Assembly (NCBI RefSeq): GCF_022952855.1
Contig: NZ_JALJDX010000205.1
Coordinates: 1-64,000, forward strand
DNA from: Pseudomonas sp. RGM2987
GTDB lineage: Bacteria > Pseudomonadota > Gammaproteobacteria > Pseudomonadales > Pseudomonadaceae
Reading direction: 5' to 3'
Length of the DNA: 64,000 nucleotides
Position numbers and translations under genes: made by a program
The notes under the pieces: model-generated
The model's input: the letters and a program-made list of their open reading frames with translations, nothing else
Databases searched by the model: none
Told to the model about the DNA's origin: nothing
Part shown: piece after piece, positions 1-14,063 of the stretch
How positions within the stretch are numbered: position 1 is the stretch's first letter
How the letters are laid out: each line of letters begins with the position of its first letter

Positions 1-107
1 CATTTGGATTAGTGTCGCCCTCGCCTCTTCATCACCCAAATCAATCTTCCTGTTCAGCCTCTATTTCCGCGCCTAGACTCGGCCCATTCCAAACAAGGTA
101 GGCCGCC

Positions 108-1910
108 ATGTCCGAGACGCTGCTCAGTTCCCGTAATCTGGCTTTCGAGCTGTATGAAGTCCTTGATGCCGAGGGCCTGACCCAGCGCGAGCGGTTTGCC
201 GAGCACAATCGCGAAACCTTCGACGCAGCCCTCGGCACAGCCCGCAGCATCGCCGAGAAGTACTTCGCCCCGCACAACCGCAAGAACGATGAGAACGAGC
301 CGCGCTACGAGAACGGCGAGGCGATTCTGATTCCGGAAGTGAAACCGGCGGTGGATGCGTTTCTCGAGGCGGGTTTTCTCAATGCAGCCCGCGGTTTCGA
401 CGCCGGCGGCATGCAACTGCCGACGCTGCTGTCACAAGCCTGTTTCGCGCATTTCCAGTCGGCCAACGCCGCCTCCACCTCCTATCCGTTCCTGACCATG
501 GGCGCAGCGAACCTGATCGAAAGCTTCGGCAGCGAGGAGCAGAAACAACGCTTCCTGCAACCGATGATCGACGGGCGTTTCTTCGGCACCATGGCCCTGA
601 CCGAACCCCACGCAGGCTCCTCGCTGTCGGACATCCGCACCCGCGCCGAGCCGGCGCCGGACGGCACTTACCGCCTCAAAGGCAACAAGATCTTCATCTC
701 CGGCGGCGACCATCCATTGTCGGAAAACATCGTGCACATGGTCCTGGCGAAACTGCCGGACGCGCCACCGGGGGTGAAGGGTATTTCGCTGTTCATCGTG
801 CCCAAGTTCCTGGTCAACGACAACGGCAGCCTCGGCCCACGCAACGACGTGCTGCTGGCCGGGCTGTTCCACAAGATGGGCTGGCGCGGCACCACGTCCA
901 CGGCGCTGAACTTCGGCGACAACAACGAGTGCGTCGGCTACCTGGTGGGCAAGCCGCACCACGGCCTGAGCTACATGTTCCAGATGATGAACGAGGCGCG
1001 GATCGGCGTCGGCATGGGCGCCGTGATGCTGGGCTACGCCGGTTACCTGTATTCCCTCGAATACGCCCGTGAACGTCCACAAGGACGAGTGCCGGACAGC
1101 AAGGACCCGACCACCGCCCCGGTGGCGATCATCCAGCACGCCGATGTGCGCCGCATGCTGTTGACCCAGAAGGCCTACGTCGAAGGCTCGTTTGACCTGG
1201 GCCTGTATGCGGCGCGGTTGTTCGACGACACCACCACCCTTGAAAGCGAAGCCGAACGGCAGCGCGCCCATGAACTGCTGGATCTGCTGACGCCCATCGT
1301 CAAATCCTGGCCGTCGGAGTTCTGCCTGAAGGCCAACGAACTGGCGATCCAGATTCTCGGTGGCCACGGCTACACCCGCGAGTATCCGGTGGAGCAGTAT
1401 TACCGCGACAACCGCCTGAACCCGATCCACGAAGGCACCCACGGCATCCAGTCGCTTGACCTGCTGGGCCGTAAACTGGCGCAGAACGGCGGCGCCGGGC
1501 TCAAGCAGCTGATTCGCCTGGTAGCTGACACCACCGAGCGCGCCCAGGCCCATGATTCACTGGCGCCCTTGCGCCAGCCATTGGAAGCGCTGGTGGCGCG
1601 CCTGCAGACGGCCACCCTCGGCTTGCTGACCGACCTGGCCCAGGGCAAGGTCAACAGCAGCCTCGCCAACTCGGCGCTGTACTTGAAAGTGTTTGGTCAT
1701 ATGGTGATTGGCTGGCGCTGGCTGGAACAGGCGATTCGCGCCGAGGAAGGACTGGCCAGGGGCAATGCTGCGGACAGCGACTTCTACAAGGGCAAACTGC
1801 AAGCGGCGCGGTATTTCCTGACGTGGGAAATCCCCGGTTGCCACCATGAACTGGCATTGCTCGAGGCACGGGACGATACCTGCCTGGAGATGCGGGATGA
1901 GTGGTTCTGA
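108..1910 (+). CDS. Acyl-CoA dehydrogenase, large (600 aa) type
   Basis: FAD-dependent oxidation of acyl-CoA to 2-enoyl-CoA in fatty-acid beta-oxidation, acting in the cytoplasm. The 600-residue protein is longer than the usual 380-residue enzymes, as expected for the subfamily with an additional C-terminal helical domain. Visible signatures are the flavin/substrate segment TEPHAGSSLSDI near residue 165 and the motif NPIHEGTHGIQSLDLLGRKL, whose Glu corresponds to the catalytic base of this subfamily. The ATG at 108 follows an AAGGTAGG ribosome site. It stands alone, with REP sequence downstream. PAO1 has a similar gene (about PA5020) next to the antiporter/mscK genes, so this is probably core. 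Natural acyl chain length cannot be read from sequence. Confidence 0.93.
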   Translation: MSETLLSSRNLAFELYEVLDAEGLTQRERFAEHNRETFDAALGTARSIAEKYFAPHNRKNDENEPRYENGEAILIPEVKPAVDAFLEAGFLNAARGFDAGGMQLPTLLSQACFAHFQSANAASTSYPFLTMGAANLIESFGSEEQKQRFLQPMIDGRFFGTMALTEPHAGSSLSDIRTRAEPAPDGTYRLKGNKIFISGGDHPLSENIVHMVLAKLPDAPPGVKGISLFIVPKFLVNDNGSLGPRNDVLLAGLFHKMGWRGTTSTALNFGDNNECVGYLVGKPHHGLSYMFQMMNEARIGVGMGAVMLGYAGYLYSLEYARERPQGRVPDSKDPTTAPVAIIQHADVRRMLLTQKAYVEGSFDLGLYAARLFDDTTTLESEAERQRAHELLDLLTPIVKSWPSEFCLKANELAIQILGGHGYTREYPVEQYYRDNRLNPIHEGTHGIQSLDLLGRKLAQNGGAGLKQLIRLVADTTERAQAHDSLAPLRQPLEALVARLQTATLGLLTDLAQGKVNSSLANSALYLKVFGHMVIGWRWLEQAIRAEEGLARGNAADSDFYKGKLQAARYFLTWEIPGCHHELALLEARDDTCLEMRDEWF

Positions 1911-1999
1911 TCCGTTTTTGTAGCGCGGTTCAAATCGCTATCGCGAGCAAGCTCGCTGGGTTCTGCTGTGAACGCGGACTTTGCGACCACGCCAAGCTA

Positions 2000-2090
2000 C
2001 TGTGGGAGCGGGCTTGCTCGCGAAAGCGGTGTGTCAGCAGGCACACGTGTAACTGACACTACGCCTTCGCGAGCAAGCCCGCTCCCACAG
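2000..2090. repeat. REP doublet (REPIN), type A
   Basis: Two inverted copies of the Pseudomonas REP element with core TGTGGGAGCGGGCTTGCTCG, facing each other around a short spacer, fill most of the space between the acyl-CoA dehydrogenase and zapA. A degenerate relative (GCGAGCAAGCTCGC) lies at about 1942-1960. Such doublets form long hairpins and may act as convergent transcript ends. Confidence 0.92.
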
Positions 2091-2105
2091 TGATCATCGA
2101 GACGT

Positions 2106-2405
2106 TCAAGCCTGATGAATCGTCTTGGCAATGACATCCACCGTGGCGTTGACCTGCTCCTGGTAACGCTCGAGTTCTGCCTGATGCTGCTTCTGCATCT
2201 CGATCTGCTGCGAGCACAGGTTCATGGCGGCCAGCACCAACAGCCGATCACCGATCAGCGTCGGGTATTTGCGCTTGGTGTCGGCCAGGGCCGCCTTGAG
2301 CATCGAAGCGGCGTCCAGCAGGGCCTGTTCCTGCCCGGCCGGGGCCTTGATTGAATAGTCTTCTCCCAGGATCGAAACGACTGTCACCCCATCGGCGTGC
2401 TTCAT
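2106..2405 (-). CDS. zapA: Cell division protein ZapA
   Basis: ZapA binds and cross-links FtsZ protofilaments at the division septum. The 99-residue protein has the family pattern: an N-terminal beta segment (VSILGEDYSIKAP), then the helix with DRLLVLAAMNL, then a C-terminal coiled coil rich in Gln and Glu. It overlaps the upstream TIGR02449 gene by 4 bases (ATGA), so the two are translationally coupled. In P. aeruginosa the 6S RNA gene follows zapA; here the downstream space is REP sequence only. Confidence 0.93.
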   Translation of the reverse strand: MKHADGVTVVSILGEDYSIKAPAGQEQALLDAASMLKAALADTKRKYPTLIGDRLLVLAAMNLCSQQIEMQKQHQAELERYQEQVNATVDVIAKTIHQA

Positions 2406-2632
2406 GCGCTGACAGGGCCTGCGCTGGCACGCTCGATCAGCGCCTGGATACGCGCGGCGGTGGTGCCATGCAGTTCTTCCTGCTCCATCAGGCTCAATTG
2501 CAGGCTTTCGTTTTCATCCTTGGCCCTGGCAAGTTCCGCGCTCAGGGTTTCGTTCAGGCCGGTGAGGTGACGGTTCTGTTGCACCAGGTCATTGACCAGT
2601 TGCTCCAGTTGGCTGAGGGATGCTTCCAACAT
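2402..2632 (-). CDS. TIGR02449 family coiled-coil protein (ZapB-like)
   Basis: A 76-residue, almost wholly alpha-helical protein (repeated Leu/Gln/Glu heptads, for example LVQQNRHLTGLNETLSAELA) that always travels with zapA in gammaproteobacteria. By size and coiled-coil nature it resembles ZapB and may bridge ZapA to other divisome parts, but its function is inferred only. It is the first gene of a two-gene operon with zapA. The promoter must lie in the 255-base gap shared with the divergent chemoreceptor gene. Confidence 0.85.
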   Translation of the reverse strand: MLEASLSQLEQLVNDLVQQNRHLTGLNETLSAELARAKDENESLQLSLMEQEELHGTTAARIQALIERASAGPVSA

Positions 2633-2806
2633 ATTGATTTCCAGGCTTTTTCAGGGGGCGCGTACGATAAAGAAAAGTCACCGGCGACGCTATGGGGCAT
2701 GTGCGGCGGTGCTTCGCTGGCGAGCTTTAGAGACTGCGATTCGAGGATCTGGTTCCTACCCTTCGTCGTGCCACGCCCCGGCGCTGCGACAAAAGCACGC
2801 AGTCGC

Positions 2807-2833
2807 TCAAGACTTCAGTCGTATGACCGATAA
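2807..2833 (+). promoter_or_regulatory. FliA (sigma-28) type promoter
   Basis: TCAAGACT (2807-2814), an 11-base spacer, and ACCGATAA (2826-2833) closely match the flagellar sigma-28 consensus (TCAAG-TT, 11-12 bases, GCCGATAA). It lies about 55 bases upstream of the chemoreceptor start, which fits the known control of chemoreceptor genes by FliA. Confidence 0.8.
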
Positions 2834-2887
2834 GTCAGGGACCACCCGTAAAAAGTCTCGCACGGACGCCCTTCTCCGGTACTTTCC

Positions 2888-4513
2888 ATGTCTCTACGTA
2901 ATATGAACATCGCGCCGCGGGCGTTCCTGGGGTTTGCCCTGATCGGCGCCCTGATGCTGGCCCTCGGGGTCTTTGCCCTGAGCCAGATGAGTAAAATCCG
3001 CGAGTCCGGCGAAAACATCGTCGAGAACAGCGTGCCCAGCATCAAGGCCCTCGACGAGTTCACACAAATCACCCTGCGCCTGCGCGTGCTGTCCTATCGC
3101 TTGCTGGTCAACCGTGAACCGGACATCCAGCAAAAGACCTACGATCTGTTCGAACAACGCAACCAGCAGATCCGCGCCGCCCAGACCGCTTATGAAAAGC
3201 TTATCAGCGCCCCGGAAGAGCGAGCCGCCTACGATCAATACGTACAACTGCTGGGCCAGTACCGTCAGCTCGAAGAGCGGATGAAAACCCTGTCGCGCAA
3301 CAATCAGCTCGAGGAGCTGCGGGCACTGCTCAACACTGAACTGCTGAGCAACTCCGATGCGATCAACGCGGTCATCGGCCGACTGATGGACATCAACAAT
3401 AAGCAGGCCGAGGCCCTCAACCAGGGCGCGGTGGAGCAATATTCCACGGCCTTCAACTGGGTGGTCACGCTGCTGGTCATCGCCACCGGCCTGACCCTGT
3501 TGTTCGCCTGGCTGCTGACCAACAGCATCACCCGACCGATCGGCAATGCGCTGGACGCAGCCGAGGAAATCGCCAAGGGCGACCTGACCCGGCCGATCAT
3601 CGTCGATGGCAGCGATGAAGCCGGGCGCCTGCTGCGGGCGATGTCGACCATGCAGGAAAAACTGCGCGACACCTTGCAACGCATCTCCGGCTCGGCCACG
3701 CAACTGGCCTCCGCCGCCGAGGAACTCAACAGCGTTACCGACGAGAGCGCCCGTGGCCTGGTTCAGCAGAACAACGAAATCGAACAGGCGGCCACAGCGG
3801 TCAACGAGATGACCAGCGCCGTGGAAGAAGTGGCGCGCAACGCGGTCAGCACCTCCGAAGCCTCGAAAAACGCCACCACCTCCGCCGGCGATGGCCGTGA
3901 CCTGGTGCAGGAAACCGTCAGCGCCATCGAACGCATGAGTACCGATGTACAAAGCACCGCCACGCTGATTGGCAATCTGGCCGACGAGTCCCGTGACATC
4001 GGCAAGGTGCTGGACGTGATCCGTGGGCTGGCCGACCAGACCAACCTGCTGGCGCTGAACGCCGCCATCGAAGCCGCCCGTGCCGGTGAAGCCGGTCGTG
4101 GATTTGCCGTGGTGGCGGACGAGGTACGCGCCCTGGCCCATCGCACCCAGCAGTCGACCAGCGAGATCGAGCGCATGATCGGCAGCATCCAGAGCGGTAC
4201 CGAACAGGCCGTGGATTCGATGCGCAACAGCACCGAACGCGCCGAGTCGACCCTGAACATCGCCCGCGGCGCCGGCATGTCCCTGGACACCATCAACACC
4301 GCCATCGTCGAGATCAACGAGCGCAACCTGGTCATTGCCAGCGCCGCCGAAGAACAGGCCCAGGTAGCCCGTGAAGTGGATCGCAACCTGGTGAACATCC
4401 GCGACCTGTCGGTGCAATCGGCCACCGGCGCCAACCAGACCAGCGCTGCCAGCGCCGAACTGTCGCGCCTGGCGGTGGACCTGAACAGCATGGTGGGGCG
4501 TTTCAGCCTCTGA
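2888..4513 (+). CDS. Methyl-accepting chemotaxis protein
   Basis: Inner-membrane chemoreceptor of 541 residues that signals through CheW/CheA. It has a first membrane helix (about 11-31), a periplasmic four-helix-bundle type ligand domain (about 32-190), a second membrane helix (about 191-211), a HAMP domain (about 212-265) and a cytoplasmic signalling domain. The hairpin tip is visible in the conserved stretch [20 protein letters not shown] and the following [15 protein letters not shown]. The start at 2888 is preferred over the in-frame ATG at 2903 because the first keeps the basic residues ahead of the first helix. It is a single gene preceded by a FliA-type promoter. The ligand cannot be told from sequence. 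Confidence 0.93.
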   Translation: MSLRNMNIAPRAFLGFALIGALMLALGVFALSQMSKIRESGENIVENSVPSIKALDEFTQITLRLRVLSYRLLVNREPDIQQKTYDLFEQRNQQIRAAQTAYEKLISAPEERAAYDQYVQLLGQYRQLEERMKTLSRNNQLEELRALLNTELLSNSDAINAVIGRLMDINNKQAEALNQGAVEQYSTAFNWVVTLLVIATGLTLLFAWLLTNSITRPIGNALDAAEEIAKGDLTRPIIVDGSDEAGRLLRAMSTMQEKLRDTLQRISGSATQLASAAEELNSVTDESARGLVQQNNEIEQAATAVNEMTSAVEEVARNAVSTSEASKNATTSAGDGRDLVQETVSAIERMSTDVQSTATLIGNLADESRDIGKVLDVIRGLADQTNLLALNAAIEAARAGEAGRGFAVVADEVRALAHRTQQSTSEIERMIGSIQSGTEQAVDSMRNSTERAESTLNIARGAGMSLDTINTAIVEINERNLVIASAAEEQAQVAREVDRNLVNIRDLSVQSATGANQTSAASAELSRLAVDLNSMVGRFSL

Positions 4514-4523
4514 TCTGCGTAAC

Positions 4524-4556
4524 GGTTGATCGTCCACAGACCGTGAGCGATCAACC
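4524..4556 (+). terminator. Hairpin after the chemoreceptor gene
   Basis: GGTTGATCG (4524-4532) pairs perfectly with CGATCAACC (4548-4556) across a 15-base loop, 10 bases past the stop codon. It is followed by a short T-run (CTTTTG). Probable but weak intrinsic terminator. Confidence 0.6.
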
Positions 4557-4566
4557 CGCCAGCTTT

Positions 4567-4680
4567 TGTGGCGAGGGAGCTTGCTCCCGCTGGACGCTCC
4601 GACGCCTCGGGCGAAGCAGCCCCAGGCCTCAAAAGCGACGACTGCTTCGCAGCCGAGCGGGAGCAAGCTCCCTCGCCACG
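4567..4680. repeat. REP doublet, type B
   Basis: A second REP family with ends GTGGCGAGGGAGCTTGCTCC and its reverse complement, separated by a short GC-rich spacer. It occupies the space between the chemoreceptor and the antiporter gene. The same family recurs at 20769, 39184 and 45218. Confidence 0.9.
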
Positions 4681-4813
4681 GTATTGCTGCCGCCCTTGTA
4701 GCCCAATCCCCAACCTTTTTTGACAGCATCACATTTCAACAGGTTAGAATCGCTGGCACGCAGACTGCATGGTCAGTCTGTGCCCGCCCTTGAGTTTTTT
4801 CGGAGTACTGCCT

Positions 4814-6556
4814 TTGACTGCGACGACCATCAACAGCCTGTTCTTGATCGGCGCGTTGCTGGTAGGTGCGAGCATCCTGGTGAGTTCTCTTTCGTCCCGC
4901 CTGGGCATCCCGATCCTGGTGATCATCCTGGCCGTGGGCATGGTGGCCGGGGTCGACGGCGCCGGTATCCTTTTCGATAACTACGCCACGGCCTATCTGG
5001 TCGGCAACCTCGCCCTGGCCGTCATCCTGCTGGACGGCGGCTTGCGCACCCGGGTTTCCAGCTTCCGGGTGGCGTTGTGGCCGGCGCTGTCGCTGGCCAC
5101 CGTCGGGGTGTTGATCACCACCGGCCTGACCGGCCTGGCGGCGGCGTGGCTGTTCAACCTCAACCTGATCCAGGGGCTGCTGATCGGCGCCATCGTCGGC
5201 TCGACCGACGCTGCGGCGGTGTTCTCGCTGCTCGGCGGCAAAGGCCTGAACGAGCGGGTCAGTGCCACCCTGGAGATCGAGTCCGGCAGTAACGACCCGA
5301 TGGCAGTGTTCCTCACGGTGACCCTGATCGGCATGCTTGCCAGTGGCGAAACCGGCCTGCACTGGAGCCTGCTGGGGCACCTGGTGCGCGAGTTCGGCAT
5401 CGGCGCGGTACTCGGCCTGGGCGGTGGCTGGTTGATGTTGCAACTGGTCAACCGTATCAACCTGGCCAACGGCCTGTATCCGATCCTGGTGATCAGCGGT
5501 GGCCTGGCGGTGTTCGCCCTGACCAACGCCCTGCACGGCAGCGGCTTCCTCGCGGTGTACCTGTGCGGCCTGGTGCTGGGTAACCGTCCGGTGCGCAGCC
5601 GTCACGGCATTCTGCACATGCTCGATGGCATGGCCTGGCTGGCCCAGATCGGCATGTTCCTGGTGCTGGGGCTGTTGGTTACGCCCCACGACCTGCTGCC
5701 GATCGCCCTGCCCGCCCTGGGCCTGGCGCTGTGGATGATCCTGTTTGCTCGCCCACTGTCGGTCATGGTGGGCCTGCTGCCCTTCAAGGCGTTCCATGGC
5801 CGCGAGAAGGCGTTCATTTCCTGGGTTGGCCTGCGCGGCGCGGTGCCGATCATCCTCGCGGTGTTCCCGCTGATGGCTGGCCTGCCCCACGCTCAACTCT
5901 ATTTCAACCTGGCGTTCTTTATCGTGCTGGTGTCGCTGCTGGTGCAGGGCACGAGCCTGCCGTGGGTCGCCAAGTTGCTGCATGTCACCGTCCCGCCTGA
6001 GCCGCTGCCGATTTCCCGTGCCGCGCTGGAGGTGCACGTCACCAGCGAGTGGGAACTGTTCATCTATCGCCTGGGCGCGGAGAAATGGTGCATCGGCTCG
6101 CCGCTGCGGGATCTGAAAATGCCCGACGGAACGCGCATCGCGGCGCTGTTTCGCGGCCAGCAATTGCTCCATCCGTCGGGTAGTACGGTGCTGGAAGTCG
6201 ATGATTTGCTGTGTGTTATCGGCCATGAGCACGACTTGCCGGCCCTTGGAAAACTCTTCAGCCAGGCGCCGCAACGAGGCCTCGACCTGCGCTTCTTCGG
6301 CGACTTCGTACTCGAAGGAGACGCCCAGCTGGCCGCGGTTGCCGCCCTGTACGGGTTGCAACTGGACGGCATCGACCCGGACATGTCCCTGGGCCGTTTC
6401 ATCGCCCAGAAAGTGGGCGGTGCGCCAGTGGTCGGCGACCAGGTGGACTGGAACAACACCCTGTGGACCGTCGCGGCCATGGACGGGAACAAGATCGGCA
6501 AAGTGGGCGTCAGATTCCCCGAAGGAAGTCGCCCGGGTCCCGGCTTGTTCCTCTAA
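4814..6556 (+). CDS. nhaP2: K+/H+ antiporter, CPA1 type (NhaP2/CvrA family)
   Basis: Inner-membrane potassium/proton antiporter of 580 residues. About twelve hydrophobic helices fill residues 1-390; the transport core shows [20 protein letters not shown] and [12 protein letters not shown], the Asp-rich motifs of CPA1 exchangers. A cytoplasmic tail carries a TrkA-C-like ligand domain (about 395-480) and a further C-terminal domain, as in E. coli NhaP2. The TTG at 4814 is chosen because GGAG lies 8 bases before it and because it removes a non-hydrophobic 15-residue extension from the longer reading frame. mscK follows 34 bases later, so both ion-handling genes may be co-transcribed. Confidence 0.88.
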   Translation: MTATTINSLFLIGALLVGASILVSSLSSRLGIPILVIILAVGMVAGVDGAGILFDNYATAYLVGNLALAVILLDGGLRTRVSSFRVALWPALSLATVGVLITTGLTGLAAAWLFNLNLIQGLLIGAIVGSTDAAAVFSLLGGKGLNERVSATLEIESGSNDPMAVFLTVTLIGMLASGETGLHWSLLGHLVREFGIGAVLGLGGGWLMLQLVNRINLANGLYPILVISGGLAVFALTNALHGSGFLAVYLCGLVLGNRPVRSRHGILHMLDGMAWLAQIGMFLVLGLLVTPHDLLPIALPALGLALWMILFARPLSVMVGLLPFKAFHGREKAFISWVGLRGAVPIILAVFPLMAGLPHAQLYFNLAFFIVLVSLLVQGTSLPWVAKLLHVTVPPEPLPISRAALEVHVTSEWELFIYRLGAEKWCIGSPLRDLKMPDGTRIAALFRGQQLLHPSGSTVLEVDDLLCVIGHEHDLPALGKLFSQAPQRGLDLRFFGDFVLEGDAQLAAVAALYGLQLDGIDPDMSLGRFIAQKVGGAPVVGDQVDWNNTLWTVAAMDGNKIGKVGVRFPEGSRPGPGLFL

Positions 6557-6590
6557 ACTGCTCCCACTCTCACTTGCTCGACCGGTCTCT

Positions 6591-11454
<4,864 letters not shown>

Positions 11455-11513
11455 TGCTGAGGCGCCACGAAAGGCAGGTCGGCATCAACCTGAATGATAG
11501 CGACGCTCATGCC

Positions 11514-11915
11514 CTAAATGAATGTTTCGACAGACACCCCGAAACGCTCCGCCAGCCAGCGAACCTGCCTCAAGTTGAGCTGACGTTTACCACTCAAAAC
11601 TTCCGATACAACTGACTGTGCACCCACACCTGGCAATTCGCTCTGACTCATGCCGTGCTCGCGCATCAAGTAACGAAGCGCCTCGACGCCTGTCGCCTTT
11701 GGCATCGGCCGGTGCTGATGGTCCCAGGCCTCGATCCATTCTCCAATGATGTCCACCAGGCTCATCAACGGATGCGCCTCGTCTTCACCCACCAACTCCA
11801 ATAGCTCATCAAGAGCACCGGCCAGCCGGTCGTAATCTTCTTCATTCCTGGGTTTACGCAACAACGGCGACACAAACTCCCAATGGGCGGCGACTTGTTC
11901 GATCAGTGCACTCAT
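11514..11915 (-). CDS. higA: Antitoxin HigA, HTH type
   Basis: 133-residue antitoxin expected to bind and neutralise HigB and to repress the operon. The C-terminal half is an XRE-type helix-turn-helix (LRYLMREHGMSQSELPGVGAQS followed by SGKRQLNLRQVRWLAERFGVS). The N-terminal half is acidic and helical. The start at 11915 is chosen because a strong AAGGAGG lies 7-9 bases upstream and because it overlaps the toxin stop by 4 bases (ATGA). The toxin-first order is the normal one for higBA. Confidence 0.88.
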   Translation of the reverse strand: MSALIEQVAAHWEFVSPLLRKPRNEEDYDRLAGALDELLELVGEDEAHPLMSLVDIIGEWIEAWDHQHRPMPKATGVEALRYLMREHGMSQSELPGVGAQSVVSEVLSGKRQLNLRQVRWLAERFGVSVETFI

Positions 11916-12208
11916 CGCTTTTCCTCCTTCCACTTGCCACGGTCGTATTCCTTATGATCCAGCACGCATTTGATGTACAAGCGTTGAGCCCGATAGTGAA
12001 CTACGGCGACCAGCCGCAATTTGTTGCCACCAATGTCGAACACGTGCAGCGGACCCACTTTATCGGCGGCAGGGAAAATCGCTTTCATCGTCGCGAAATC
12101 TGTAGGCTTGTTGCGCTTGATAAGTCGATACCACTGATCCAACGCCGCCGCTGACTGCGGCCATTTTTCCTTGGCCTCCCAGATGCGTTTCTCGGTGATG
12201 ACATGCAT
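11912..12208 (-). CDS. higB: Toxin HigB, RelE-like mRNA interferase
   Basis: 98-residue ribosome-dependent endoribonuclease of the HigB_toxin family (PF09907). The family pattern is clear: MHVITEKRIWEAKEKWP at the start, a Trp-Tyr helix (ALDQWYRL), AIFPAADKV, the core VFDIGGNKLRLVAVVHY, and the C-terminal DHKEYDRGKW with the catalytic His region. It is the first gene of the pair, preceded by two palindromes that are likely HigA operators. Confidence 0.9.
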   Translation of the reverse strand: MHVITEKRIWEAKEKWPQSAAALDQWYRLIKRNKPTDFATMKAIFPAADKVGPLHVFDIGGNKLRLVAVVHYRAQRLYIKCVLDHKEYDRGKWKEEKR

Positions 12209-12218
12209 GCAATATCCT

Positions 12219-12276
12219 TATCGCATTTTGCTATGGGGGAGTTAAGCATGGATCAGGCATATCGCAAAATGCGATA
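12219..12276 (-). promoter_or_regulatory. Paired palindromic operators of higBA
   Basis: A perfect 17-base palindrome TATCGCAAAATGCGATA at 12260-12276, and a second imperfect copy TATCGCATTTTGCTATG at 12219-12235, with centres 41 bases apart (about four helical turns). They lie directly upstream of higB and should be the HigA/HigBA autorepression sites. Confidence 0.75.
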
Positions 12277-12376
12277 GCCTCGAATCAGACAGACGGGTGC
12301 CTGAAGACCTTTTTCAGCCTAGCTGTTCCAAACTTCAGGCTCCGCTTCAAGATGTCAGTAGATATGAGCTTCGTTC

Positions 12377-12658
12377 TTACCCCACCTTATCGTTGCCCTG
12401 CTCCGGCGTTTCGATCCCTGTCTCCGTTTCGGCGTCCGCCTGCTCGTCGGTCGATTCGGCCGGCGATTTCTTCTTGGGGTAACCGGGTAGGCCACGGGTG
12501 TCTTCAGGGGTCAGCTCATCCCGGTCATGGCGCTCATCGGTGGCATAGGACGGGGCGGCGTTCGGGTCTTCGTCGCGACCGGCAGTGCCGAGCACGAAGC
12601 CGTCGTCGTTGGGGCTGTTCAGGGTGGTGGAGAGGGTTGGGTCTTGAGGATTGCTCAT
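12377..12658 (-). CDS. Small acidic hypothetical protein
   Basis: A 93-residue protein, very rich in Asp, Glu, Pro and Thr and with no hydrophobic core, so probably disordered. It resembles short conserved hypothetical proteins seen in many pseudomonads (segments FVLGTAGRDEDP and TPEDTRGLPGYPKKKSP), but no function is known. The start MSNPQDP at 12658 is preferred to the longer frame because GGAGG lies just upstream and the extension would run into REP-like sequence. It stands alone. Confidence 0.7.
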   Translation of the reverse strand: MSNPQDPTLSTTLNSPNDDGFVLGTAGRDEDPNAAPSYATDERHDRDELTPEDTRGLPGYPKKKSPAESTDEQADAETETGIETPEQGNDKVG

Positions 12659-12765
12659 GGGGCCTCCGGAATATGAACAGGTGCGTTGTATTTTTGAGGG
12701 CCTGGCGCGCCTTGCGTGCGGTGGACCTGATGAATGGCACCGTGAGAAGACTTGGAGAAAATCTC

Positions 12766-12925
12766 TGTGGGAGCCTATTCGCTCCCACATTGGGGCCTGC
12801 GGTGGCCCGTACTTTCATGCCCGGCGCAAATCCTGTGGGAGCGGGCTTGCTCGCGAAGAGGTCAGGACATTCAACCTCTTTGCTGGCTGTTACACCGCCT
12901 TCGCGAGCAAGCCCACTCCCACAGG
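12766..12925. repeat. REP elements, type A (hairpin plus REPIN)
   Basis: A short inverted pair at about 12766-12789 (TGTGGGAGCCTATTCGCTCC and following) is followed at 12832-12925 by a full type A doublet, two facing copies of the TGTGGGAGCGGGCTTGCTCG element. It separates two minus-strand genes. Confidence 0.88.
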
Positions 12926-12953
12926 GGGATGCGCCGGGCTTGCTGATTTCACC

Positions 12954-13862
12954 CTAAGCCATATCGCTATGGCTGAATTCCTCAGCCAAAAAGTCGATCA
13001 ATGTGCGCACCGACGGCAGCAACCCGCGCCGGGAGGCGAAGATCGCGTGGACGATCCCGCATTTCGGCGTCCAGCCCGGCACCAATTCAACCAGGCGTCC
13101 AGCGGCCAGGTCCTCGCGCACCACTACGGTGGGCAGGTGGGCGACGCCGATACCCGCCAGCACCGCATGCCGCAGGGCCAGCAAGTCGTCGGTGACCATG
13201 CGCGGTTCATGGCGGATCAACGCACGGGCGCCCTCCGGACCGAACAGTTCCCACTGGTATTCGCGTTGCGCCGAGCCCCAATGCACGCTGGGCAAACCGT
13301 TGAGGTCCGCCGGTGAGGCAGGTGACGACAAATGCTCCAGATAAGCCGGGGTGCCCACCAGGCATTGGGTGCTGTTACTCAGCACTTTCATGACCATGTC
13401 GGTGTTTTCCAGCGGCGGGAAGCGCACCCGCAAGGCGATATCGAACCCCTCATGGATCAAGTCGACCCTACGGTTGGTGCTCTCGATGAACAGCTCCACC
13501 CGCGGGTACTTGAGCATGTAGCGGGTCAGCATCGGCCCGACCCAGCTATTGAGCAATGCCGTCGGGCAACTGATACGCACCAGGCCCTGGGGTTCGGAAC
13601 GGTTGCGTTCGATCACCTCGGCCGCACTCTCGGCCTCGACCCGCATCGCCAGACAGCGCTGGTAATAGGCCTGGCCGATCTCAGTCAACGTGCAAAGGCG
13701 GCTGGTGCGATGGATCAAGCGCACCCCGAGCCGCTCTTCCAACTGGGCGATACGCCGGCTGAGCTTGGATTTAGGCATGTCCAGCGCACGCCCGGCAGCG
13801 GCGAAGCCGCCGTGCTCGACTACCTGAGTGAAATAGTAAAGCGTGTTGAGGTCTTCGATGAT
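12954..13862 (-). CDS. LysR-family transcriptional regulator with non-canonical start
   Basis: LysR regulator of about 302 residues, probably controlling the divergent ycaC-like gene. The winged helix-turn-helix occupies residues 1-60 (EDLNTLYYFTQVVEHGGFAA, then MPKSKLSRRIAQLEERLGVR), followed by the effector-binding domain. The only ATG (13778) would remove the first half of the DNA-binding domain. The open frame extends upstream to a TAG near 13880 but contains no ATG, GTG or TTG there. Tandem ATC codons at 13862-13857 stand where related proteins begin, with GGAG 4-7 bases before them. I therefore place the start at the first ATC; it could also be the second ATC, or a mutated gene. Confidence 0.75.
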   Translation of the reverse strand: MIEDLNTLYYFTQVVEHGGFAAAGRALDMPKSKLSRRIAQLEERLGVRLIHRTSRLCTLTEIGQAYYQRCLAMRVEAESAAEVIERNRSEPQGLVRISCPTALLNSWVGPMLTRYMLKYPRVELFIESTNRRVDLIHEGFDIALRVRFPPLENTDMVMKVLSNSTQCLVGTPAYLEHLSSPASPADLNGLPSVHWGSAQREYQWELFGPEGARALIRHEPRMVTDDLLALRHAVLAGIGVAHLPTVVVREDLAAGRLVELVPGWTPKCGIVHAIFASRRGLLPSVRTLIDFLAEEFSHSDMA

Positions 13863-14063
13863 CGTTCTCCAAATAGAACGCTAAGGCTGATTTTCGCACT
13901 CTAGCGCATCAAAGGTGTCAGTTTTAATCTATGTCCATCGCTTAGGAACACAGACCGAAGCCAAAAGCTTCAGTCGGATCGACACCCGATTTAACGCTGT
14001 ACCGAGTTCAAAACCTTAACCCCGCCGAATCGATCGGCACCCAGACTTTATGAGGATTACGCC

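Noticed and set aside
2000..2090. 6S RNA gene downstream of zapA
   Set aside because: Expected by analogy with P. aeruginosa, but the sequence here is a REP doublet and nothing of 6S length or shape fits before the next gene.
2894..4732. Long 612-codon open frame on the minus strand opposite the chemoreceptor
   Set aside because: It is antisense to a clear MCP with all family motifs; high-GC codon use opens such shadow frames. Its translation is low-complexity and resembles no family.
12766..12925. CRISPR-like repeats
   Set aside because: Repeated palindromes are REP elements in facing pairs; there are no regular spacers and no cas genes.
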